Assembly (NCBI RefSeq): GCF_015356115.1
Contig: NZ_CP063056.1
Coordinates: 1,674,001 to 1,738,000, forward strand
Direction: 5' to 3'
Origin: Rodentibacter haemolyticus
Lineage (GTDB): Bacteria; Pseudomonadota; Gammaproteobacteria; Enterobacterales; Pasteurellaceae
DNA length: 64,000 nt
Positions 45,101 to 52,829 of this stretch are shown here, piece after piece; the first letter of the stretch is position 1, and every line of letters starts with the position of its first letter. The notes under the pieces are model-generated. The model did no database searches. It had not been told where the DNA came from and saw nothing but the letters and a program-made list of their open reading frames with translations. The translations under genes were made by a program, and so were the position numbers.

Positions 45101-45577
45101 GGCGGTGCTGGCAATGATGTGATTGAGTTCACAAAAGACTATAGTGCAGTTGAATACAATAATCAAGGCAATGAAACCAATGCCGCGCGTAACCAAACAG
45201 ATATTCGTGGTGGAGAAGGTTTTGATACTATTGCGATTAGTGGAACCGGCACAACGGTAAATCTACATTCTGGATATTCTGGAGCGGGCACTAGTAAACC
45301 GGAGGGTTTAAGAGAATTTGAAGCGGTTGATATGACAGCTACGGGCGCACAGAAAGTGGTTTTAAAAGCATCAGATGTGCTCGCGAATTCGGGTTCTACA
45401 CCATTGTATATTTCCGGTGATAGCAACGATACTGTGGATACGAAAGGTACCTTTACAAAAGGCACCGAAAAGGTTACTCATACCGCATTAGATGGTAAAG
45501 AGCATACTTATACGCTTTATACTTCTACAGAAGGAGCGAAGCTATATATTGATGATACGATCACCAATATTATTTAA
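39194..45577 (+). CDS. giant RTX/BapA-type repeat adhesin
   Basis: This 2127-residue protein is probably a type I-secreted surface adhesin. Residues 1-125 resemble the BapA-prefix beta domain of large biofilm adhesins. A hydrophobic glycine-rich segment follows at about 131-156 (WGWVLAGLGIIGLGALV), then a serine linker. There is no Sec signal peptide. Residues about 181-1632 are 16 units of 91 residues, rich in alanine, lysine and glutamate (AKAADKAAKDALAKANEDG), predicted helical. After an acidic linker, the C-terminal 430 residues carry RTX-like calcium motifs GGDGNDTID, GGAGNDKII, GGAGNDVIE and GGEGFDTIA. The ATG follows AAGGAGGA. No type I secretion genes are in the window. Ligand and partner transporter are unknown. 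Confidence 0.85.
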   Translation: MNNITLKINTENGKTLQTVAITTQKGSATVVKQPLEKISFELVDDSTQLAPQPIFAKRNGNNLEIAFEDEKNSPSLIIEDYYSNDELSPVIGLAENHSYYAYFPQTGESADAIAALQQNVIAAEVLGGEAFVVPFLPNWGWVLAGLGIIGLGALVASSSSSSGGSSGSDSNTNTNNNEALNVAKTAIDAAKAADKAAKDALAEAQKDGNITAEEKADLQAKADEATAKKAAAENAIKALPDDNADKAGLTEEVGKLDGIQVPEVTPQEDPAKDAKLALEEAKAADKAAKDALAKANEDGKITETEKADLQAKAKDAADKKAAAENAIKALPDDNADKAGLTEEVGKLDGIQVPEVTPQEDPAKDAKLALEEAKAADKAAKDALAKANEDGKITETEKADLQAKADEAAAKKAAAENAIKALPDDNADKAGLTEEVGKLDGIQVPEVTPQEDPAKDAKLALEEAKAADKAAKDALAKANEDGKITETEKADLQAKADEAAAKKAAAENAIKALPDDNADKAGLTEEVGKLDGIQVPEVTPQEDPAKDAKLALEEAKAADKAAKDALAKANEDGKITETEKADLQAKADEAAAKKAAAENAIKALPDDNADKAGLTEEVGKLDGIQVPEVTPQEDPAKDAKLALEEAKAADKAAKDALAKANEDGNITAEEKADLQAKADEAAAKKAAAENAIKALPDDNADKAGLTEEVGKLDGIQVPEVTPQEDPAKDAKLALEEAKAADKAAKDALAKANEDGKITETEKADLQAKADEAAAKKAAAENAIKALPDDNADKAGLTEEVGKLDGIQVPEVTPQEDPAKDAKLALEEAKAADKAAKDALAKANEDGKITETEKADLQAKADEAAAKKAAAENAIKALPDDNADKAGLTEEVGKLDGIQVPEVTPQEDPAKDAKLALEEAKAADKAAKDALAKANEDGNITAEEKADLQAKADEAAAKKAAAENAIKALPDDNADKAGLTEEVGKLDGIQVPEVTPQEDPAKDAKLALEEAKAADKAAKDALAKANEDGKITETEKADLQAKADEAAAKKAAAENAIKALPDDNADKAGLTEEVGKLDGIQVPEVTPQEDPAKDAKLALEEAKAADKAAKDALAKANEDGNITAEEKADLQAKADEAAAKKAAAENAIKALPDDNADKAGLTEEVGKLDGIQVPEVTPQEDPAKDAKLALEEAKAADKAAKDALAKANEDGKITETEKADLQAKADEAAAKKAAAENAIKALPDDNADKAGLTEEVGKLDGIQVPEVTPQEDPAKDAKLALEEAKAADKAAKDALAKANEDGKITETEKADLQAKADEAAAKKAAAENAIKALPDDNADKAGLTEEVGKLDGIQVPEVTPQEDPAKDAKLALEEAKAADKAAKDALAKANEDGNITAEEKADLQAKADEAAAKKAAAENAIKALPDDNADKAGLTEEVGKLDGIQVPEVTPQEDPAKDAKLALEEAKAADKAAKDALAKANEDGKITETEKADLQAKADEAAAKKAAAENAIKALPDDNADKAGLTEEVGKLDGIQVPEVTPQEDPAKDAKLALEEAKAADKAAKDALAKANEDGNITAEEKADLQAKADEAAAKKAAAENAIKALPDDNADKAGLTEEVGKLDGIQVPEVTPPTDSNNWVDTTDWEEDTDTSDEPADKDLPDDKDEDDRPVTDPNVIITGRTVPNNPTKRVVDKIKEKNPLSADKIGEKGQINTGNDDDLVVVGKGTNANDISGKMSITGGTINTNAGKDKVIITNNAISTKINTGADEDKVDIYGNLRSTSATSNSVIQTGDGNDVLTVRGKLMGLNNQLDLEMGDDTVIIGGGALYNTAAANDVSKRTNWNKIDLGEGNDKLSMGERGAGNIQYTGIQAGTGDDTVILKPNRGKGDLFWVHTDLGDGNDNLVVEASDLRMTHIYGGDGNDTIDLSKAQFTTTYHTHVGDSSIDGGAGNDKIILGDVGYTTDAHYYRITGGAGNDVIEFTKDYSAVEYNNQGNETNAARNQTDIRGGEGFDTIAISGTGTTVNLHSGYSGAGTSKPEGLREFEAVDMTATGAQKVVLKASDVLANSGSTPLYISGDSNDTVDTKGTFTKGTEKVTHTALDGKEHTYTLYTSTEGAKLYIDDTITNII
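39734..44089 (+). repeat. 16 tandem 273-bp coding units in the adhesin
   Basis: Fifteen near-identical 273-base units (39995-44089, 91 codons each) follow one divergent unit (39734-39994). Two protein variants occur, NEDGKITETEK and NEDGNITAEEK. From unit 5 on, together with silent markers, they give unit types A-B-A-C-B twice and then A-B, so 5-unit (1365-base) blocks were probably duplicated. The copy number could be miscounted by short-read assembly. Confidence 0.95.
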
Positions 45578-45602
45578 GCATTAGTCATTGCTATTTATGA
45601 TG

Positions 45603-45634
45603 AAAAAGCGATCCCTATTAGGGATCGCTTTTTT
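45603..45634 (+). terminator. Rho-independent terminator after the adhesin gene
   Basis: AAAAAGCGATCCC and GGGATCGCTTTTTT form a strong stem with a 5-base loop, beginning 25 bases after the adhesin stop. Confidence 0.9.
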
Positions 45635-45828
45635 ATTGGTGTAATGGACAAAATGGAATGCAATTTTAGAATTATCGAAAAATGCCCCAAATTGCTAGGG
45701 AGTTATTTAGGGAGTTAAAAACGGAAACAAAGACAAACAACAAAGAACGAAAACAACAAATAGAAAAGCATTAAATCGTTGTTTTTACGTTGTTTTTTGA
45801 CAAGAAAGACATTATTTGACAAGCTATC

Positions 45829-45918
45829 TGGCGGTGAGAGGGGGATTCGAACCCCCGATGCACTTTCGCACATACACGCTTTCCAGGCGTGCTCCTTCAA
45901 CCACTCGGACATCTCACC
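45829..45918 (-). tRNA. tRNA-Ser (anticodon GGA)
   Basis: On the minus strand a 90-base class II tRNA starts GGTGAGATGTCCGAGTGG, has anticodon loop CTGGAAA (anticodon GGA), a long variable arm with TGTGCGAAAGTGCA, T-arm GGGGGTTCGAATCCCCC, and encoded 3' GCCA. Confidence 0.95.
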
Positions 45919-45934
45919 GTGCTGAGGTGCGCAA

Positions 45935-45963
45935 ACTATAAAGATTTGCACTAACTTAGTCAA
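45935..45963 (-). promoter_or_regulatory. sigma-70 promoter of tRNA-Ser
   Basis: On the minus strand TTGACT (45963-45958) and TATAGT (45940-45935) are separated by 17 bases, with the tRNA beginning 16 bases after the -10. Confidence 0.75.
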
Positions 45964-46043
45964 GTTTTTTGAGCTAGAACATAAAAATCTTTTCAAATTT
46001 TCGCTAAAATAACCACTCTTTATTCATTTTTTGTCGTTTTTTT

Positions 46044-47786
46044 ATGCACATTAAATCATTCTTTTCTAAAAATGTGTTTTTAGCCGTAAAACCTTTTAGT
46101 GCGTTGAAAGATGCATTTCGCGCCGGTTATACGAAAAAATCACTAATGCGGGATATTATCGCAGGTTTAACGGTGGGGGTAATTGCGATACCGCTTTCTA
46201 TGGCGTTGGCGATTGCCAGTGGCGTTCCTCCACAGCATGGACTTTATACCGCAATCATTGCAGGGATTGTGATTGCAATTACGGGAGGTTCCCGATTCAA
46301 TATCTCTGGGCCAACCGCCGCTTTTGTGGTGATTTTGTATCCCGTTACCCAGCAATTTGGGTTGAGTGGTTTATTGATGGCGACGTTGCTCTCCGGCGTG
46401 ATTTTAATTTTAATGGCATTGTTTCGGCTTGGGCGATTAATTGAATACATTCCTTTGCCGGTAACGTTGGGGTTTACTTGCGGAATTGGGATTACTATCG
46501 GTACCTTACAAATTAAAGATTTTCTTGGACTCAGTATTGAAAAAATGCCGGCCCACTATCCGGAAAAAATTCACGCAATTTTGACCGCACTTCCAACTGT
46601 CAATTGGGCGGATACCGCCGTGGGATTGGTTACTTTATTGGTATTAACACAATGGCGTAAATTTCGGCTTGCAATTCCGGGTCATTTACCTGCGGTGATG
46701 ATAGGAACTGCTTTGGCTTTATTGTTTCAGTATTTTGGCTTTGAGGTTGCAACCATTGGTTCCGCTTTCCAATATGCTTTACCTGACGGCTCTATAGGAC
46801 GGGGAATTCCAAATGTATTACCTGATTTTGCATTACCTTGGAATATTCCTAATGCGCAGGGAGAGCTTATTCAATGGGATTTTGAGAGTTTGCAAGCCTT
46901 ATTGCCGGCTGCTTTTTCAATGGCGGTATTGGGGGCGATTGAATCTTTATTATGTGCAGTCGTGCTTGATAATATGACGGATACCAAACACCATTCCAAT
47001 AATGAATTGCTTGCACAGGGGTTAGGCAATCTTGTTTCCCCTTTCTTTGGCGGGATTACGGCAACGGCGGCAATTGCGCGTTCTGCTGCGAATGTGAAAT
47101 CCGGTGCGGTTTCACCGATTGCCAGCGTTGTTCACGCGCTTTTAGTTTTATTTGCGTTACTTTTATTTGCGCAGGCGCTGTCTTATTTACCGCTTCCTTC
47201 TATGGCGGCATTGCTTTTAGTGGTAGCGTGGAATATGGCAAGCGTGAATGAAATTATTCACCTTGCACGCCGTTCCGGTAAAAATGAAATAACAGTGTTG
47301 TTCACTTGCCTGATTTTAACCGTATTATTTGATATGGTGATTGCTATCAGCGTGGGGGTATTACTGGCAAGTTTATTGTTTATTCGTACGATTGCAGAGA
47401 TGACAAAAGCCATTGAACATAATGCTCCGGAATATTTGGATAACGTATTGGTTTACCGTATCAGCGGACCATTATTTTTTGCCGCCGCAGATAAATTATT
47501 TTCGGATCTTCATGATAAAACCGTGCATACGGATCACGAAATCAAGCATATTGTGTTGCAATGTGATGCGGTGACCGTGTTGGATGCCGGCGGCATTCAT
47601 GCACTTACGCGATTTGTGCAGCATATGTTGCCACATCAACAGCTTTATCTTTGTAATATGCAGTTCCAACCGCTCAGAATGCTGGTGAAATCAAATACCA
47701 TACCTGAAATACAAAAGATTAATTTTTCTTCGTATTTATCGGAAACCTTCGATAAAATCAGAAATTTTGTACAATCTCATTCATAA
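46044..47786 (+). CDS. SulP-family inorganic anion/dicarboxylate transporter with STAS domain
   Basis: This 580-residue SulP (SLC26) transporter has about 12-14 hydrophobic segments. It carries the family sequence DIIAGLTVGVIAIPLSMALA (from about residue 37) and GLYTAIIAGIVIAITGGSRF with ISGPTAAFVVIL. A C-terminal cytoplasmic STAS domain at about residues 465-570 contains HIVLQCDAVTVLDAGGIHAL. Family members carry sulfate, bicarbonate or C4-dicarboxylates; the substrate cannot be chosen from sequence. It starts 125 bases after tRNA-Ser and is separated by 60 bases from rph. A Hin-type uptake signal is embedded near 46583, so this gene looks native. Confidence 0.88.
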   Translation: MHIKSFFSKNVFLAVKPFSALKDAFRAGYTKKSLMRDIIAGLTVGVIAIPLSMALAIASGVPPQHGLYTAIIAGIVIAITGGSRFNISGPTAAFVVILYPVTQQFGLSGLLMATLLSGVILILMALFRLGRLIEYIPLPVTLGFTCGIGITIGTLQIKDFLGLSIEKMPAHYPEKIHAILTALPTVNWADTAVGLVTLLVLTQWRKFRLAIPGHLPAVMIGTALALLFQYFGFEVATIGSAFQYALPDGSIGRGIPNVLPDFALPWNIPNAQGELIQWDFESLQALLPAAFSMAVLGAIESLLCAVVLDNMTDTKHHSNNELLAQGLGNLVSPFFGGITATAAIARSAANVKSGAVSPIASVVHALLVLFALLLFAQALSYLPLPSMAALLLVVAWNMASVNEIIHLARRSGKNEITVLFTCLILTVLFDMVIAISVGVLLASLLFIRTIAEMTKAIEHNAPEYLDNVLVYRISGPLFFAAADKLFSDLHDKTVHTDHEIKHIVLQCDAVTVLDAGGIHALTRFVQHMLPHQQLYLCNMQFQPLRMLVKSNTIPEIQKINFSSYLSETFDKIRNFVQSHS

Positions 47787-47846
47787 GGAAAAACAAAAGC
47801 GTGCTAGAATGATGCGCTTTTTTATTTACATATCAAGGAATTTTTT

Positions 47847-48563
47847 ATGCGTCCGAATAATCGAGAAAATAATCAACCCCGTCAAATAAAAATCACCCGT
47901 CATTACACCAAACACGCCGAAGGTTCTGTTTTAGTCGAATTTGGCGATACCAAAGTGCTTTGCACGGCAACGGTGGAAGATTCCGTGCCGCGTTTTTTAA
48001 AAGGGCAAAATCAAGGTTGGGTGACAGCAGAATACGGTATGTTGCCGCGCTCGACCCATAGCCGTATGCAGCGTGAAGCGGCAAAAGGGAAACAAGGCGG
48101 GCGCACGATGGAAATTCAACGTTTAATTGCCCGCTCGTTACGTGCCATGGTGGATTTAAAAGCGCTTGGTGAGCGTGCAATTACTCTTGATTGTGATGTT
48201 ATCCAAGCAGATGGCGGCACACGCACGGCATCTATCACAGGGGCGGCTGTTGCATTATGTGATGCGATTAATGGTTTAATCGAAAACGGGACCTTAAAAA
48301 CGAATCCTATCAAAGGTTTGGTTTCTGCCATCTCTGTTGGCATTGTGGAAGGGAAAGCCGTATGTGATTTGGAATATGTAGAAGATTCTGCGGCACAAAC
48401 CGATATGAATGTGGTGATGATGGAAGACGGTCGTATGATTGAAGTGCAAGGTACGGCGGAAGGAGAACCATTCAGTCATGAAGAATTACTAACATTACTT
48501 GATTTAGCGAAACAGGGCTGCCATCAAATTTTTGCAGCGCAACGTGAGGCATTGGGGATTTAA
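47847..48563 (+). CDS. rph: ribonuclease PH
   Basis: RNase PH (238 residues) trims the 3' ends of tRNA precursors using phosphate. Family sequence runs throughout: RPNNRENNQPRQIKITRHYT at the start, VTAEYGMLPRSTHSRMQREA, the phosphate-binding GKQGGRTMEIQRLIARSLR, and DCDVIQADGGTRTASITGA. Length equals the functional E. coli form, with no truncation. It is the first of rph-pyrE, the common gammaproteobacterial pair. Confidence 0.96.
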   Translation: MRPNNRENNQPRQIKITRHYTKHAEGSVLVEFGDTKVLCTATVEDSVPRFLKGQNQGWVTAEYGMLPRSTHSRMQREAAKGKQGGRTMEIQRLIARSLRAMVDLKALGERAITLDCDVIQADGGTRTASITGAAVALCDAINGLIENGTLKTNPIKGLVSAISVGIVEGKAVCDLEYVEDSAAQTDMNVVMMEDGRMIEVQGTAEGEPFSHEELLTLLDLAKQGCHQIFAAQREALGI

Positions 48564-48572
48564 GGGTTAAAA

Positions 48573-49214
48573 ATGGAACAATATAAACGTGATTTTATTG
48601 AATTTGCTTTAAGTCGTAACGTCTTGAAATTTGGTGAATTTACTTTGAAATCAGGACGTAAAAGCCCGTATTTTTTCAATGCAGGGCTATTTAATACCGG
48701 TGCGGATTTAGCCCGCTTAGGGGAATTTTATGCAGCCGCAATTCAAGCAAGTGCGGTCGATTTTGACGTTGTTTTTGGCCCTGCTTATAAAGGCATTCCT
48801 ATTGGAACAACCGTTTCTGTGGCATTATTTAACCGATATCACATTGATAAACCCGTCTGCTTTAACCGCAAAGAAGTAAAAGATCACGGTGAAGGTGGAA
48901 ATTTAATCGGTAGCCCATTGCAGGGGAAAGTGTTGTTGGTTGATGATGTGATCACCGCCGGCACGGCAATCCGTGAATCAATGGCACTTATCAGTGAAAA
49001 TAAGGCAGAACTTGCTGCCGTATTAATTGCGTTAAATCGAAAAGAACGCGGTAAAGGTGAGCTTTCAGCTATTCAAGAAGTAGAACGTGATTATCAATGT
49101 CAAGTATTATCTATTATTGATCTGGATGATTTAATGCAATTTATTGAACAAGATCAGAGATATAGTCGTCATTTGGCAGAAATGGTTGCTTATCGTGCAG
49201 AGTTTGGGGTGTAA
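48573..49214 (+). CDS. pyrE: orotate phosphoribosyltransferase
   Basis: PyrE (213 residues) joins orotate to PRPP to give orotidine monophosphate in pyrimidine synthesis. The PRPP-binding motif VLLVDDVITAGTAIRESM lies at about residues 120-137. FGPAYKGIPIGTTVSVAL and FNRKEVKDHGEGGN, the catalytic flexible loop, are conserved. It follows rph by 9 bases. In E. coli pyrE is controlled by attenuation through rph; I do not see a convincing attenuator in the short gap here. A Hin-type uptake signal is in frame at about 48749. Confidence 0.96.
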   Translation: MEQYKRDFIEFALSRNVLKFGEFTLKSGRKSPYFFNAGLFNTGADLARLGEFYAAAIQASAVDFDVVFGPAYKGIPIGTTVSVALFNRYHIDKPVCFNRKEVKDHGEGGNLIGSPLQGKVLLVDDVITAGTAIRESMALISENKAELAAVLIALNRKERGKGELSAIQEVERDYQCQVLSIIDLDDLMQFIEQDQRYSRHLAEMVAYRAEFGV

Positions 49215-49318
49215 AACTTGATAAATGGATCTTTATCACCATTTACGATGATACGTTCTATATTTAGGGTTAAAAATATTCAAAAAAATAACCGCACTTT
49301 AAGTAATCAGAGGAAAGA

Positions 49319-50188
49319 ATGAATTTTATTGGAAAAATTTTAGGTGTGTTTATCGGCTGGAAAATGGGCGGTTTCTTCGGCGCCATTGCGGGGCTGATCT
49401 TAGGTTCTATTGCAGATAAAAAGCTATATGAACTTGGTGCGGTAAATTCCAGTTTTTTTAAACGTAAAACGACACGCCAAGATTTATTTATGCAGACCAC
49501 CTTCGCCGTACTTGGGCATTTGAGCAAATCCAAAGGCCGTGTGACGGAAGAAGATATTCAACTTGCCAGCCAATTGATGGCACAAATGAAGTTGGATGAT
49601 AATGGTCGTAAACTGGCTCAAGAGGCTTTTCGCCGAGGCAAAGAGGCAGATTTTCCTATACGACAAGTGATTCGTGAGTTTCGTATCGGATGCGGACAAC
49701 GAGCCGATTTATTGCGTATGTTTTTACATGTGCAAGTGCAGGCGGCATTTGCTGATTCTCAGCTTCACGACGCTGAAAAAGAGGTGCTTTATGTGATTGC
49801 CGAAGAACTGGGTTTATCACGTATGCAATTCGAGCAAATGCTTGCAATGGAAACCGCGGCTCGGGCTTTTGCACAAGGCGGTTTCTATCGACAATATCAA
49901 CAAGGCGCGTATCAACAGCACAGTGGTTATGAATATCAACAACGTGGTGGCGCGTATCAGCAATCTTCCGGACCGACTTTAAATGATGCTTATAAAGTAT
50001 TAGGTGTGAGTGAATCCGATGATCGCAATACGGTGAAACGTGCTTATCGCCGTTTAATGAACGAACATCATCCGGATAAACTTGTGGCAAAAGGTTTGCC
50101 ACCGGAAATGATGGAAATGGCAAAAGAAAAAGCACAGCAAATCCAAGCGGCTTACGACTTAATTTGTAAAGTAAAAGGCTGGAAATAA
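49319..50188 (+). CDS. djlA: co-chaperone DjlA
   Basis: DjlA (289 residues) is a membrane-anchored J-domain protein that stimulates DnaK. It has an N-terminal glycine-rich transmembrane segment (about residues 5-30, GGFFGAIAGLILGSIAD), a TerB-like helical central domain, and a glutamine/tyrosine-rich linker (YRQYQQGAYQQHSG). The C-terminal J domain contains DAYKVLGVSESDDRNTVKRA and the essential HPD in NEHHPDKLVAKGLPPEM. AGAGGAAAG precedes the ATG. It is followed by dusC after 3 bases. Confidence 0.94.
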   Translation: MNFIGKILGVFIGWKMGGFFGAIAGLILGSIADKKLYELGAVNSSFFKRKTTRQDLFMQTTFAVLGHLSKSKGRVTEEDIQLASQLMAQMKLDDNGRKLAQEAFRRGKEADFPIRQVIREFRIGCGQRADLLRMFLHVQVQAAFADSQLHDAEKEVLYVIAEELGLSRMQFEQMLAMETAARAFAQGGFYRQYQQGAYQQHSGYEYQQRGGAYQQSSGPTLNDAYKVLGVSESDDRNTVKRAYRRLMNEHHPDKLVAKGLPPEMMEMAKEKAQQIQAAYDLICKVKGWK

Positions 50189-50191
50189 ACA

Positions 50192-51199
50192 GTGCGGGTA
50201 ATTCTTGCTCCAATGCAGGGCGTACTGGATCCTTTCGTACGCCGGCTTCTTACCGAAGTGAACGAGTACGATTTATGCATTACGGAATTTATCCGCGTAG
50301 TCGATCAACTTCTTCCTGAAAAAGTGTTTTATCGTTTGTGCCCTGAATTGAAAAATCAGGGGCTTACTCCCTCCGGCACTCCTGTGCGGGTGCAATTGTT
50401 GGGACAACATCCTGATTGTTTGGCAGAAAATGCGCTTCGAGCTATTGAACTTGGTTCTCATGGCATTGATTTAAACTGCGGTTGCCCTTCTAAAACGGTA
50501 AATGGTAGCAATGGAGGGGCGGCATTGCTCAAACAGCCCGAATTAATTTACCGAGCCACCTATGCCTTGCGCCAAGCAGTACCTAACCCCCAGCCGGTAA
50601 GTGTGAAAGTGCGGTTAGGCTGGGACGATATTTCTCAAGCCTTTGAAATTGCCGATGCCGTAGCGCAAGGCGGTGCAACGGAGATCACTGTTCACGGACG
50701 TACTAAAACCGATGGTTATCGCTCGGATCGCATTAATTGGGAGAAAATTGGCGAGATTCGTGAACGTTTATCCATTCCGGTGATTGCCAATGGCGAAATT
50801 TGGCATTGGCAAGACGGACAAAATTGTCTTGCTCGAACCGGCTGCCAAGATTTAATGGTAGGGCGTGGCGCATTAAACATACCGAATTTAAGCCACGTTT
50901 TAAAATCAAATTTACCGAAAATGCCTTGGTCGGGAGTTCGGAAAATTTTACAAAAATATGCCGAAATGGAAAATTTTCACGATTCCGGTTTTTATCATGT
51001 TGCGAGAATTAAGCAGTGGCTACGCTATTTAAATAAAGAATATGATGAAGCCAGTACCGTATTTGAAAAGATCAAAACCTGCCAAACAGCAGGAGATTTA
51101 AGGGAAAGGTTACATCAAATGGATGAATATAGAAGAGCAAAGTGCGGTTGTTTTTTAGAAGATTTTTATAACCGGCAGTTATCTGAAGTTCTTGAATAA
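50192..51199 (+). CDS. dusC: tRNA-dihydrouridine(16) synthase DusC
   Basis: DusC (335 residues, GTG start) is an FMN enzyme that reduces uridine 16 in the D-loop of tRNAs. Signatures are the N-terminal MRVILAPMQGVLDPFVRRLL, the catalytic cysteine in DLNCGCPSKTVNGSNGGAAL, EITVHGRTKTDGYR, and the phosphate-binding LMVGRGALNIPNL. It belongs to the DusC rather than DusA/DusB group from the start sequence and size. It ends the conserved rph-pyrE-djlA-dusC block and is the last native-looking gene: a Hin-type uptake signal sits near 51141, and none follows for about 5 kb. Confidence 0.93.
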   Translation: MRVILAPMQGVLDPFVRRLLTEVNEYDLCITEFIRVVDQLLPEKVFYRLCPELKNQGLTPSGTPVRVQLLGQHPDCLAENALRAIELGSHGIDLNCGCPSKTVNGSNGGAALLKQPELIYRATYALRQAVPNPQPVSVKVRLGWDDISQAFEIADAVAQGGATEITVHGRTKTDGYRSDRINWEKIGEIRERLSIPVIANGEIWHWQDGQNCLARTGCQDLMVGRGALNIPNLSHVLKSNLPKMPWSGVRKILQKYAEMENFHDSGFYHVARIKQWLRYLNKEYDEASTVFEKIKTCQTAGDLRERLHQMDEYRRAKCGCFLEDFYNRQLSEVLE

Positions 51200-51220
51200 C
51201 TGTATTTACAGTTGATAACC

Positions 51221-51257
51221 AACAAGCGGTCGTAAATCTTCAATTTACAACCGGTTG
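51221..51257. terminator. inverted repeat with an Apl-type uptake signal
   Basis: AACAAGCGGTCGTAAAT and ATTTACAACCGGTTG form an imperfect stem. ACAAGCGGT is the core uptake signal of the Actinobacillus pleuropneumoniae group rather than of Haemophilus. It lies between dusC and the acetyltransferase pseudogene and may terminate both. Confidence 0.6.
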
Positions 51258-51266
51258 CACTTCTAA

Positions 51267-51823
51267 TTATTCCAATGTTTTTATTACTCGTGCAGGACAG
51301 CCACCAATAAGCACGTTATCATCAAAGGATTTGGTTACCACCGCCCCCGATGCGACGACTACGTTATTGCCGAGTGTCACTCCGAGGTTAATGATTGCCC
51401 CTGCCCCGATCCAGCAATTATCGCCAATCGTCACCGCTTTGCCAGTTTCTGAGCCTGAAATTCTTGCTTTCGCACTCACAGGATGGGTGGCGGTTAAGAT
51501 TTGCACATTGGGGACGAGCAAGCAGTTATCGCCGATTCGTACGGGGGCAACATCCAAAATCACACAATTGAAGTTGGTAAAAAAGTTCTCGCCAACGTGA
51601 ATATTGCAACCGTAATCCACTTGCAAGCCCGTTTCCACATAGACCCAATTGCCCGTGCTACCGAAAGTGATTTCAAAATCTGCGTGCGTTTTTCGATGTC
51701 TCGCAAACGGGTTTGGTTGAAGTCGTAGGTCAAATCCCGGGCCTTCACTCGCATTTCGATCAAATCAGGGTGCATTGGGTTATACAGCTCACCAGCAACC
51801 ATTTTTTCGTATTCTGTCATCAT
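51267..51823 (-). pseudogene. frameshifted sugar O-acetyltransferase (maltose/galactoside acetyltransferase type)
   Basis: The first part (from 51823, MMTEYEKMVAGELYNPMHPD) is the N-terminal Mac domain of a Maa/LacA-type hexapeptide acetyltransferase. The reading leaves the family sequence after QILKSL. Family-like sequence (GNWVYVETGLQVDYGC) continues in another frame through the left-handed helix repeats (IGDNCWIGAGAIINLGVTLG) to GGCPARVIKTLE. One missing T in the run at 51664-51666 accounts for the shift (CTTTC where CTTTTC restores the frame). A second, intact homologue lies at 53887-54531. The gap to the NmrA-like gene upstream is 2 bases, so this was the last gene of its operon. Confidence 0.8.
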
Positions 51824-51825
51824 AT

Positions 51826-52809
51826 TTACCCTGCTAATTGTTGCTTAATTTCGACAATGCGTGGCAGATTTTCCAACGCATAGCGAATGCCTTTTGGCTT
51901 GTGTCCTAATAATGTTGCCAAGGTATCGGTGGTGTGGCTGTTATATTTTGGACTGGTAAGCAATTTTAGCAACTGTTTTAAATGGGCTTCGGTGTGTAAT
52001 TGGTTATTGTCACGCAAAATGCCGAGATATTTTTCCGCCCATTGGTCTTTATCCAGATAGCGATATTGCACCTCAAAGCCAAAAATGTCGCTGTACATTT
52101 GTGCCAAATCCGCCATTGAAACCAGTTCATCGCCCGTTAACGCATAAGATTTACTAATATGAACTTCTACATTATCCATAATATTTGCCACCGCTTCGGC
52201 TAAGTCTGGGGCGGAAATGGGTGCCATTTTTTCATCGTTGAACGGCACTTCAAACGCACGTTCTTGCACAATCGTGCCGAGCGAGAACCAGCTAAAAATC
52301 GGGTTTTCCACAAACACATTGGCGTGAATATTCACATACGGCAAGTCCGACCACTCCAACGCTCGCTCGCTGACCCAATGCGCACGCTGTTGCGGCGACC
52401 AGTCGCTCACGCCACCGCCTAAAAACATGGTGCGAGCGGTCGGTTCTTGCACCATTTCATCGTAGCCCATAAAAGTTTGCTCGTATTCAGACAGGTTAAT
52501 TAATGCCTTAATGTTACCTTGTCGGCGGCAGGCTTCCATCATAATGATATAGGCATCAGCGTAGTATGGGTTCAGGCTCATACTGAAATAAACAATATCC
52601 ACGCCTTCCACCGCTTTCGCCACGTCGTGCAAATTCAGCAAATCGCCTTTGAATACTTCCACACCCATTGCTGCAATGTCTTTATCTTTTTTGTTGGTTG
52701 GACGCATAAAAGCACGCACATCGTGACCTTTCTCGACCAAATGCTTGATGATTAAATCGCTGACTGAACCTACTGCACCACCTGCACCTGTAATTAAAAT
52801 TTTGCTCAT
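51826..52809 (-). CDS. NmrA-like NAD(P)-binding oxidoreductase/sensor
   Basis: This 327-residue atypical short-chain dehydrogenase has the N-terminal Rossmann loop ILITGAGGAVGSVSDLI (G-x-x-G-x-x-G pattern), VEVFKGDLLNLHDVAKAVEG for the adenine pocket, and a C-terminal substrate or regulatory domain. The catalytic Y-x-x-x-K is not evident, which fits NmrA-type proteins that sense NAD(P) or reduce quinones. It is the second gene of a minus-strand operon headed by 54531, with the HxlR regulator divergent. HxlR-type regulators often control quinone or aldehyde reductases, so a detoxification role is plausible but unproven. Confidence 0.72.
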   Translation of the reverse strand: MSKILITGAGGAVGSVSDLIIKHLVEKGHDVRAFMRPTNKKDKDIAAMGVEVFKGDLLNLHDVAKAVEGVDIVYFSMSLNPYYADAYIIMMEACRRQGNIKALINLSEYEQTFMGYDEMVQEPTARTMFLGGGVSDWSPQQRAHWVSERALEWSDLPYVNIHANVFVENPIFSWFSLGTIVQERAFEVPFNDEKMAPISAPDLAEAVANIMDNVEVHISKSYALTGDELVSMADLAQMYSDIFGFEVQYRYLDKDQWAEKYLGILRDNNQLHTEAHLKQLLKLLTSPKYNSHTTDTLATLLGHKPKGIRYALENLPRIVEIKQQLAG

Positions 52810-52829
52810 TTTATGTACTCCTTCAATAG

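Noticed and set aside
45715..45996. 93-codon minus-strand open frame
   Set aside because: It runs through tRNA-Ser and its promoter, so it is not a protein gene.
48500..48575. pyrE attenuator between rph and pyrE as in E. coli
   Set aside because: The gap is only 9 bases and no stable hairpin with a T run is seen there.
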